Source: Aquimarina acroporae
Lineage (GTDB): Bacteria; Bacteroidota; Bacteroidia; Flavobacteriales; Flavobacteriaceae
Length of the DNA stretch: 64,000 bases
Direction: 5' to 3'
NCBI RefSeq assembly: GCF_023195925.1
Contig: NZ_JALPRE010000001.1
Location: forward strand, 310,001 to 374,000
This document shows positions 57,209 to 64,000 of this stretch, piece by piece; the stretch's first letter is position 1; each line of letters begins with the position of its first letter. Made by a program: the position numbers and the translations under genes. The notes below the pieces were generated by a model. That model saw nothing but the letters and a program-made list of their open reading frames with translations, had not been told where the DNA came from and did no database searches.

Positions 57209-58660
57209 TTAATCGAGTAAAAGTGTTCCTAGCTCTTCTATCTCATCTAACAAAACTTCTAAATCCTCTTTTGTGGTTAGCTGATTCATTATTGTAGTTC
57301 TTAGATATTTTTTCCCAGCAATGGTAGTCTGTACGATGTAAAACTTACCAGATTCTATTAACTTTTGCCTAATCAATCCATTAAGTCTACTACTATCTGT
57401 TTCTTGATTTGAGAGATACCTGAAGTTCACGATATTGGCCTCTGGATCCTGTAATAACTCAAAATTGTTTCTATCTGCTATCATTTTAGAAAAAACAGTT
57501 GCCAGGTCATATAATGTATTTACATTTTGTTCAAATATTTCTTCGCCGTATGTTTTAAGAATACTATAGACTTTGATAGACATCATCAACTTAGTACATT
57601 CAAAAGTTCTTTTTCCGGAGTTATACCATTCTTTTGTATGTTGCGTATCCCACAAATATTGTGCTTTTTGTTCAAATGTTTTATAGGAGTCTTCTGATCT
57701 CTTAAAAAATAACCCTGTGGTTAATGCGGGTGTCATTAACATTTTATGAAAATCGATCACCACCGAATCTGCTCTTGATATACCATCTACCAAATGCTTG
57801 TATTTTTCTGAAAATATGACTGCGCCACCATGAGCTCCATCTACATGAAACCATAGCTTATTTTGTTCAGCAAAATCTGCAAGCGCATTAAGATCATCAT
57901 AGCTACCTGTTGCTGTAGAGCATGCACAACCAATTATTGCAATGACATGATATCCTTTAGCTTTTGCTTTATCAAGTGAAGTATTCAAGGAATTAATATC
58001 TATAGCAAAGTTTTCATTGGCAGGAACTTTTATGATTCCTTCATTTCCTAATCCCAGTACTCTTGCTGCTCGATCTATACAGTAATGTGCCTCTTCTGAA
58101 ACCATTACAGCCAATTTTTCCTGATGCCCATGATCCCAAACCGAAGTTGGAGCTTTTGCCTTTCGGGCAGACAATAGTGCCGTTAAGTTTGCCAGACTTC
58201 CTCCTGAAGTTAATATTCCAGAACTTTCTTTATTCGAATATCCAATCCTTTTACACACTAGATCGGTTACAATTTTTTCAATGGCATTGGCTGCCATTCC
58301 CATTTCATATACTCCAGTTCCGTTGCTTAAGAAATCTGACATAAGTCCTGCTAAACCCGCTATTGGAGCAGGTACAGCGACCTGATGCCCAATATATCTT
58401 GGGTGATGTACATGTATAGATTGTTCCAAAATAGCTTTAAACGTTTCTATCACTCCAGTTTGAGAAGATGTGTAGTCATTCTTCCAAAATGCTAATACAT
58501 CTTCTGGCTTTTTATATGGTAATACTACCTGGCTTCTATCCTCCTGTACATTTTCCAAATGATCAGAAAGTAAATCTACTAGCGCATGCCCAATTTCTCT
58601 AAAACTAGAAGGATCATAGGCACTTTTTAGTACATTTTTATTCACTGTTGACTCTTTCAT
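57209..58660 (-). CDS. PLP-dependent group II amino acid decarboxylase
   Basis: A 483-aa enzyme: ILTSGGSLANLTALLSARKA, VSEEAHYCIDRAARVLGL (stacking His), FHVDGAHGGAVIFS (Asp), and VVIDFHKMLMTPA with the PLP Lys. The family includes aromatic L-amino acid, glutamate and aspartate decarboxylases; length and motifs fit the DDC group. The substrate cannot be told. Divergent LysR gene (58756) and the DAACS symporter (59642) suggest uptake and decarboxylation of an acidic amino acid (inference). Confidence 0.85.
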   Translation of the reverse strand: MKESTVNKNVLKSAYDPSSFREIGHALVDLLSDHLENVQEDRSQVVLPYKKPEDVLAFWKNDYTSSQTGVIETFKAILEQSIHVHHPRYIGHQVAVPAPIAGLAGLMSDFLSNGTGVYEMGMAANAIEKIVTDLVCKRIGYSNKESSGILTSGGSLANLTALLSARKAKAPTSVWDHGHQEKLAVMVSEEAHYCIDRAARVLGLGNEGIIKVPANENFAIDINSLNTSLDKAKAKGYHVIAIIGCACSTATGSYDDLNALADFAEQNKLWFHVDGAHGGAVIFSEKYKHLVDGISRADSVVIDFHKMLMTPALTTGLFFKRSEDSYKTFEQKAQYLWDTQHTKEWYNSGKRTFECTKLMMSIKVYSILKTYGEEIFEQNVNTLYDLATVFSKMIADRNNFELLQDPEANIVNFRYLSNQETDSSRLNGLIRQKLIESGKFYIVQTTIAGKKYLRTTIMNQLTTKEDLEVLLDEIEELGTLLLD

Positions 58661-58755
58661 CTATAGTATACATCAATTATTCACTACAAATCTAAACAGT
58701 ATTAATTATAATAAAAAATACTTATTTTTAATAAATTAATAACAAAAAAGCATTA

Positions 58756-59637
58756 ATGAATATTCAAACTTTAAAGAATCTTATTGTTCTCTCCGAAAAA
58801 CTGAACTTCACCCGTGCTTCAGAAGAATTAAATATTGTCCAGCCTGCGTTAAGTAGACAAATAAAACAGCTAGAAGAACAGATTGGAGCTACTCTTTTTA
58901 AAAGAGATAAGCGTAATGTTCAACTTACAGCTGCTGGAGACCATTTTGTAAAGGAGTCGAAAAAACTCATAGCTCAGGCTGAAAGAATGATAACACAAAC
59001 CGCCCATATTCATAATGGAGATGTTGGAGAGATAAGAATAGGCTTTACACATTCTATCATGCAAACGATATTACCAGATATTTTAAAAAGTATTAATTAT
59101 CAAATTCCAGGGATTAAAACTATTCTAAGAGAGATGAATAACCGAGACCAGTATATGGCCCTCCAACAAAACGAATTAGATATTGGTTTTGCTACTAATC
59201 CCATAGTCCCGTTTAGTTTGAATAGCAAAGTATTACACGTAGATAATTTTGTGGTTTTACTTCCAGAGAAGCACCCTGTCGACATAGATAACTATACAGA
59301 TTTTTCAATATTTTCTAAAGACGAATTTATTTTTCCTTCTGTCTCTGATGGTCCAAATTATGTACATCTATTAGAATCTATTTGTATAGAAGCAGGTTTT
59401 AACCCCAAGGTCGTGCATGAAACCGATTCTGCAAGTACAAGTTTTAGATTGGTCGAAGCCGGATTAGGAATTTCAATAGAACCGATATCTTCATTGCACG
59501 GTCATGAATTTCCTATAAAGAGCATCGAGCTTCATAATATTAAACAAAAAGCACAACTTACTATGATCTGGAATCCTGAACGAGAACCTGAATACCCTGT
59601 ATTGTTTGAATTGCTAAAAAACTGGAAAATAAAATAA
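58756..59637 (+). CDS. LysR-family transcriptional regulator
   Basis: A 293-aa regulator: HTH at about 3-60 (LKNLIVLSEKLNFTRASEELN, IVQPALSRQIKQLEEQIGATLF), then the periplasmic-binding-like effector domain (about 88-290: EIRIGFTHSIMQTILPDI, FVVLLPEKHPV, VEAGLGISIEP). Divergent from the decarboxylase by 95 nt, the usual LysR layout, so it probably controls it, and possibly the symporter whose gene converges on it. Confidence 0.85.
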   Translation: MNIQTLKNLIVLSEKLNFTRASEELNIVQPALSRQIKQLEEQIGATLFKRDKRNVQLTAAGDHFVKESKKLIAQAERMITQTAHIHNGDVGEIRIGFTHSIMQTILPDILKSINYQIPGIKTILREMNNRDQYMALQQNELDIGFATNPIVPFSLNSKVLHVDNFVVLLPEKHPVDIDNYTDFSIFSKDEFIFPSVSDGPNYVHLLESICIEAGFNPKVVHETDSASTSFRLVEAGLGISIEPISSLHGHEFPIKSIELHNIKQKAQLTMIWNPEREPEYPVLFELLKNWKIK

Positions 59638-59641
59638 TTAC

Positions 59642-60967
59642 CTACTCTGCTTGATAATTATCGTCCCAATCTTTTACATGGGGCTCTCCAAGTTTTCCTA
59701 CAGATTTAGCAACGATCATAGACACTGTAGCATCTCCTGTTACGTTTATAGTAGTTCTCAACATATCCAAAGGTCTGTCGACCGCAAAAATTAATGCTAA
59801 CCCAATTGGTAGTTTATCTGAAGGGAAACCGATAGCCTCCAAAACAATCACTAACATTACCATTCCTGCACCAGGTACAGCAGCAGAACCAATAGATGCT
59901 AATAATGCCGTAAGTACAATAGTAATCTGATTGCTAAACGTGAGTCCTTCTGGCCATAACACCTGCATAATAAAGACGGAAGCTACAGCTTGGTACAAAC
60001 TAGTACCATCCATATTTATAGTTGCACCAACGGGAAGAACAAAACTTGATACTTCTTTATCAACGCCAATGTGTTCTTCTACCCTTTCCATAGTAACTGG
60101 TAATGTTGCAGCACTAGAACTGGTTGAAAAAGCTAACAATTGTGCCGGGCTTATTTGTTTCAAAAACCAAAAGGGAGATTTTTTAGTTATGATAGACACT
60201 AAAATACAGTAGAAAATTATCATTAATAGTAAACCGAAAAGTACTACCCCAGCATACTTTAATAATGCTAACAAAATATCAGGATCATCTGATGTGACCA
60301 CTACATTTGCCAATAATGCAAAAACTGCATACGGAGCAGAAAGCATAATGAGATCAACCATTTTTAAAACGACCTCATTTAAACTATCAAAAAATTTCTT
60401 CAAAGGATCTGATTGTTCTTCTTTTACCAATAACATACTTATTCCCAGAAAAATTGCAAAGAAAATAACCTGAAGCATTAACTTATTGTTGCTCATGGCT
60501 GCCACAGCATTTTGTGGAACCATATCAATAATAAATTGTAAAGGACCACTTTCTTTTTGTCTACCGGCTTCGGCTATACGTTCAGAAATTTTCGAATTCC
60601 CAGCATATTCTGTAGTTAATTTTTCAATCGTCTCTGCTGTAATACCCTCTCCAGGTTTTGCAACATTAACAATTAGTAACCCTATCGTAATCGCAACCAC
60701 AGTGGTAATTATATAGATCACTATAGTCCTCCCTCCAATCGTTTTAAACTTAGAAATATCTTTTAGATCTGAAATTCCTTTAATTAATGATGCTAAAATA
60801 AGTGGAACCGCAATCAACTTTAGGAGATTCACAAATATAGTTCCCAAAGGAGCAATCCAGTCTCCGGTGAATCCTTTTCCCCATGATACGGTGGTCATTA
60901 TGAAACCGAATACTATCCCTAGTAGCATCCCAATCATAATCTTCCAGTGCAGCGCAAGTTTTTTCAT
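59642..60967 (-). CDS. Dicarboxylate/amino acid:cation symporter (DAACS)
   Basis: A 441-aa transporter from the ATG at 60967 (MKKLALHWKIMIGMLLGIVFGF). The family signatures AFSTSSSAATLPVTMERVEE and PVGATINMDGTSLYQAV, and AVDRPLDMLRTTINVTGDA, are intact. About eight TM segments and two hairpins as in GltPh. It imports Asp/Glu/succinate with Na+ or H+. The C-terminus is charged (KDWDDNYQAE). Stop 4 nt from the convergent LysR gene. Confidence 0.88.
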   Translation of the reverse strand: MKKLALHWKIMIGMLLGIVFGFIMTTVSWGKGFTGDWIAPLGTIFVNLLKLIAVPLILASLIKGISDLKDISKFKTIGGRTIVIYIITTVVAITIGLLIVNVAKPGEGITAETIEKLTTEYAGNSKISERIAEAGRQKESGPLQFIIDMVPQNAVAAMSNNKLMLQVIFFAIFLGISMLLVKEEQSDPLKKFFDSLNEVVLKMVDLIMLSAPYAVFALLANVVVTSDDPDILLALLKYAGVVLFGLLLMIIFYCILVSIITKKSPFWFLKQISPAQLLAFSTSSSAATLPVTMERVEEHIGVDKEVSSFVLPVGATINMDGTSLYQAVASVFIMQVLWPEGLTFSNQITIVLTALLASIGSAAVPGAGMVMLVIVLEAIGFPSDKLPIGLALIFAVDRPLDMLRTTINVTGDATVSMIVAKSVGKLGEPHVKDWDDNYQAE

Positions 60968-61017
60968 AAGAGTAATTTGTAAAAGAGCGTCGAATATATG
61001 AATTAAATACAAAAAAA

Positions 61018-61042
61018 CGGTAACCTTATTAAGATTACCGTA
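61018..61042 (-). terminator. Intrinsic terminator of aroC
   Basis: ACGGTAACCTT (61018-61028) pairs with AAGATTACCGT (61032-61042), one mismatch; on the minus strand the stem is followed by TTTTTTT. It lies between aroC and the symporter gene, so these are separate units. Confidence 0.85.
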
Positions 61043-61063
61043 ATTAAAATCTATGTTTATTAT

Positions 61064-62128
61064 TTATTTTTTTATTGTTCTGTTTAGTAACCAATAATCA
61101 ACCAATACTAAGGCTGCCATGGCTTCAACTATAGGAACAGCTCTGGGCACTACACAAGGGTCATGTCTTCCTTTTCCCTGCATGGTCACAATCTTACCTT
61201 CTTTATCGATAGTTTCCTGATCCTGCATAATTGTTGCAACCGGTTTAAATGCAACATTAAAATAAACATCCATTCCGTTAGAGATTCCTCCTTGAATTCC
61301 TCCAGATAGATTTGTTTTGGTGGTACCATCGGTATTAAACAAATCATTATGTTCACTTCCTTTTCTGGTAGCTCCATCAAAACCACTTCCGTATTCAAAA
61401 CCTTTTACCGCATTTATGGAAAGCATAGCTTTACCCAATTCTGCATGTAATTTATCAAATACAGGTTCTCCAAGTCCAACAGGCATACCAGATATAGCAC
61501 AACTTACAATACCTCCAACAGTATCACCTTCTTTTCGTATTTGCTTTATATATTGCTCCATCTCATTTGCCATTTCAGGATCTGGGCATCGAACAATATT
61601 ACTCTCGGTAAGAGAAAGGTCTAATTCGGTATGGCTTTTTTCTAACTTAAGAGTTCCAACTCCACTTACATAAGCATTAATTTTTATGCCAGGGAGAACT
61701 TGTTTAGCAATGGCACCGGCCACTACTCTGCTTGCTGTTTCTCTTGCAGAAGATCGTCCTCCTCCTCTATAATCTCTTATTCCATACTTTTGATCATAGG
61801 TATAGTCTGCATGCGAAGGTCGATAAGAGTCCTTAATATGAGAATAATCTTTAGACTTTTGATTGGCATTTTTAATTACAAATCCGATCGGAGTTCCTGT
61901 AGTAACCCCTTCAAAAATACCCGAATAAAACTCCACAGTATCAGGCTCTTTACGTTGTGTTACAATTGCAGATTGTCCTGGTTTTCTTCGATCTAATTCC
62001 TGTTGAATAGCCTCTAGATCCAATTCAACTCCAGAAGGGCAACCATCAATGATTCCTCCTATAGCTACACCATGAGATTCTCCAAAAGTGGTAAGTTTAA
62101 AAAGGTTTCCGAATGTATTTCCTGCCAT
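61064..62128 (-). CDS. aroC: Chorismate synthase
   Basis: A 354-aa protein with [20 protein letters not shown] (FMN/substrate), GRRKPGQ-like [36 protein letters not shown] and the C-terminal [20 protein letters not shown]. It forms chorismate from EPSP, the end of the shikimate pathway (AroQ is at 32240). Single gene with own terminator. Confidence 0.93.
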   Translation of the reverse strand: MAGNTFGNLFKLTTFGESHGVAIGGIIDGCPSGVELDLEAIQQELDRRKPGQSAIVTQRKEPDTVEFYSGIFEGVTTGTPIGFVIKNANQKSKDYSHIKDSYRPSHADYTYDQKYGIRDYRGGGRSSARETASRVVAGAIAKQVLPGIKINAYVSGVGTLKLEKSHTELDLSLTESNIVRCPDPEMANEMEQYIKQIRKEGDTVGGIVSCAISGMPVGLGEPVFDKLHAELGKAMLSINAVKGFEYGSGFDGATRKGSEHNDLFNTDGTTKTNLSGGIQGGISNGMDVYFNVAFKPVATIMQDQETIDKEGKIVTMQGKGRHDPCVVPRAVPIVEAMAALVLVDYWLLNRTIKK

Positions 62129-62375
62129 ACACTTAAAATTTTCAACAAATGTAATTGTTAATCTCTAAAAACGTACTAGTAATATGACATAAAAAAGACA
62201 ATTTATTCATAGAAAATTGAATCAATACAAAATATCAAAGTGTTTTTTTTACACAAACATAATTTTTGAAGATCTGTCAATAAATTTTTCACTTTTTTCT
62301 TCTGTTAAAAATCACTCCTGACATATGGTTGTCATACTCCTAATTTAATTTTGAAATAAAATAAAAAACCACCTC

Positions 62376-63479
62376 ATGCCAGAACCATTAAAAAATGTAT
62401 ATAACGCTTCTTTCTTTGAAAGTTTTACGAAGCATTTAAGAGCTGTATATCCCTCTTTAAATTCTTCTCAATTTATAGCAGACATATATGCCAATACATG
62501 GAATGACAAAGAGCTAAAAGAACGAATGTACCATATCGCTCAAATACTATATATCCATTTACCTAAAGATTATCAAACTGCTACAGGTATTCTGGTAAAA
62601 CTGGCTAACCGACTTAAACACTCAGAAGAAAGCATGTCTTTTGAATATATGTTTCTACCCGATTATATTGAAAAGAATGGATTGGATCAGTACGAAATCT
62701 CAATCAAAGCCATGGAAGAGATTACAAAATTCACAAGTTGCGAATTTGCTGTTCGTCCGTTTCTTTTGAAATACCCAGACAAAATGCTTTCACAATTACT
62801 GCAATGGTCTACACATCCTCATCTTATGGTTCGTCGTCTTGCTTCTGAAGGCACAAGACCAAGATTGCCCTGGGCCATGGGTGTTCCGTATTTAAAAAAA
62901 GATCCTAGTGTATTACTTCCTATTCTAGAAAACTTAAAGAAAGACAGCTCAGAAATTGTAAGAAGAAGTGTTGCAAATCATGTAAATGATATTTCCAAAG
63001 ATCATCCTAATATTGCAATAACACTTATTAAAAAATGGAAAGGAATATCTAAAGAAACCGACTGGCTTGTTCGTCATGCCAGCAGAACCCTTTTAAAAGA
63101 AGGAAATCTTGAAATAATGAAATTATTTGGTTTTGGTTCAATCAAAGCTATTAAATTATCAGATTTTCACATTCACACACCAAAGGTAAAAATCGGAAGT
63201 TCCTTAGATTTTGGTTTCAGCATAACCAACACGTCTCCAAAGGATATCAAAGTTAGGCTGGAGTATGGAATCTATTTTATGAAAGCCAATAAGAGTTTAT
63301 CTCGCAAAGTTTTTAAAATAAGTGAAAAAGTATATAATGGTAACTCTACTACAGAGATCCGGAGAAAACAACCTTTCAAAATAATAACCACTCGTAAACT
63401 GCACACTGGTCGCCATCAGGTATCTCTAATCATCAATGGGAAAGAGTTCGATAAACTCGATTTTGAGTTGATATCCTAG
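62376..63479 (+). CDS. alkC: DNA alkylation repair protein AlkC
   Basis: A 367-aa protein with HEAT-like repeats (about 5-245) and a C-terminal Ig-like domain (about 255-367: VKIGSSLDFGFSITNTSPKD). The AlkC signature VRRLASEGTRPRLPWAMG is present. The AlkC glycosylases excise 3-methyladenine-type lesions without base flipping; the Ig-like domain is known in the AlkC branch. It has no AlkA or Ada partner here. Its start ATG (62376) is preceded by AT-rich DNA. Confidence 0.88.
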   Translation: MPEPLKNVYNASFFESFTKHLRAVYPSLNSSQFIADIYANTWNDKELKERMYHIAQILYIHLPKDYQTATGILVKLANRLKHSEESMSFEYMFLPDYIEKNGLDQYEISIKAMEEITKFTSCEFAVRPFLLKYPDKMLSQLLQWSTHPHLMVRRLASEGTRPRLPWAMGVPYLKKDPSVLLPILENLKKDSSEIVRRSVANHVNDISKDHPNIAITLIKKWKGISKETDWLVRHASRTLLKEGNLEIMKLFGFGSIKAIKLSDFHIHTPKVKIGSSLDFGFSITNTSPKDIKVRLEYGIYFMKANKSLSRKVFKISEKVYNGNSTTEIRRKQPFKIITTRKLHTGRHQVSLIINGKEFDKLDFELIS

Positions 63480-63495
63480 AAGATAAAATATCATT

Positions 63496-64000
63496 CTAGA
63501 AAACATACCACAATACCAACGAAGTAATTATTCCGATAAGAGCAATAAGTGTGGTCATCACAGTCCATGATCGAAATGTCTGTTTTTCAGTCAAACCCAA
63601 ATATTGACCCACTAACCAAAATCCACTATCGTTAACATGAGAAAGAATGGTTGAACCAGAGGCTATAGCAATTACCATTAATGCAATTTGAGGTGCTCCA
63701 AAATTTCCAGAAAGAATGACTGGGGACATTATTCCCGCACTTGCTATCATAGCAGTGGTTGCAGAACCTTGTAATACTCTTATCAAAGCAGCTATGATAA
63801 ACGCAAATAGTAAAGGGTGGATAGCAGCATCTTGTAAAGTTGAAGCCAATAATTCTCCTACTTTTGTATCTACCAATATTTGTTTAAAAGCACCTCCTGC
63901 ACCTGTTAATAGAATGATGGCTCCAGCGGGTTTAAACGACTTTGTAGACAGTTTTAAAAGATCATCTCGACTAACTCCTCTTTGAATCCCTAATACATAC
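63496..64000 (-). CDS. GntP-family permease, partial at right edge
   Basis: The final 167 codons of a minus-strand gene that runs off the right edge; the frame is open to 64000. The C-terminal part matches GntP/GntT gluconate:H+ symporters: GAGGAFKQILVDTKVG, FIIAALIRVLQGSATTAMIASAG, then ASGSTILSHVNDSGFWLVGQYLG and a terminal TM (TLIALIGIITSLVLWYVF). It likely imports a sugar acid. A candidate TTG start at 63876 should be ignored because the frame continues upstream. Confidence 0.88.
   Translation of the reverse strand, partial: YVLGIQRGVSRDDLLKLSTKSFKPAGAIILLTGAGGAFKQILVDTKVGELLASTLQDAAIHPLLFAFIIAALIRVLQGSATTAMIASAGIMSPVILSGNFGAPQIALMVIAIASGSTILSHVNDSGFWLVGQYLGLTEKQTFRSWTVMTTLIALIGIITSLVLWYVF

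Noticed and set aside
1-64000. tRNA genes, rRNA genes, CRISPR arrays, IS elements
   Set aside because: None was recognised when reading for cloverleaf-like ends, regular spaced repeats or transposase motifs; very divergent ones could be missed without a search tool.

Overview
The window is AT-rich DNA from a member of the Bacteroidota, most likely a marine Flavobacteriaceae (Aquimarina/Kordia-like; this is inference). The signs are many lipoproteins with an MKK...SC(S)NDD start, SusC/TonB-type CarboxypepD_reg and EEVVVVGYG motifs, TAnnTTTG promoter boxes, weak Shine-Dalgarno use, and gene families typical of the group (QEGLA/DUF1704, DUF3052, PorT-like outer-membrane barrels, the aroQ-xerD neighbourhood). 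No tRNA, rRNA, CRISPR array, transposase or integrase of a mobile element was seen; the one tyrosine recombinase looks like housekeeping XerD.

Region 1 (1-14.7 kb, almost all minus strand) is a contractile phage-tail-like machine. In transcription order it has a tail-terminator-like protein, a 59-aa HTH protein, sheath, tube, a tail assembly chaperone with a textbook programmed -1 frameshift, tape measure, two hub proteins, spike, a DUF4280 PAAR-like tip, a gp25/gp46-like wedge, a LysM-like protein, baseplate J-like and gpI-like proteins, a tail fibre, a PKD-domain protein and further fibre-type genes running off the left edge. No capsid, portal or terminase gene lies upstream of the sheath, where a myophage would carry them; a divergent XRE regulator and host genes are there instead. 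The cluster therefore looks like a tailocin or other contractile injection particle rather than a complete prophage. A divergently transcribed secreted-protein gene (6832-7590) splits it into two transcription units.

Region 2 (14.7-39.6 kb) is mostly chromosomal. It holds an ECF sigma factor with a membrane partner, a hybrid sensor kinase that lost its phospho-accepting His and its G1 box, an M23/LysM peptidase, an OmpA lipoprotein, an RlmI-type methyltransferase, an ArsR-SDR-PhzF-racemase operon with a perfectly repeated palindromic operator, a DEAH helicase, tandem MsrB genes, dihydrolipoyl dehydrogenase, AroQ, two PorT-like barrels, XerD, a leucine-rich-repeat lipoprotein and bifunctional NnrE/NnrD.

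Region 3 (39.7-64 kb) starts with the threonine operon thrA-thrB-ridA-thrC, preceded by a 34-codon Thr/Ile-rich leader peptide and mutually exclusive RNA pairings. It continues with a degenerate M28 peptidase; an ATP-grasp / N-formylglutamate-amidohydrolase-like / QEGLA metallopeptidase trio that may be an uncharacterised conjugation-deconjugation module; GcvT; a pair of tiny paralogous membrane proteins; a MuiA-family protein with an inserted CarboxypepD_reg domain; a PLP decarboxylase with a divergent LysR regulator; a DAACS symporter; chorismate synthase; AlkC; and the end of a GntP-family permease.
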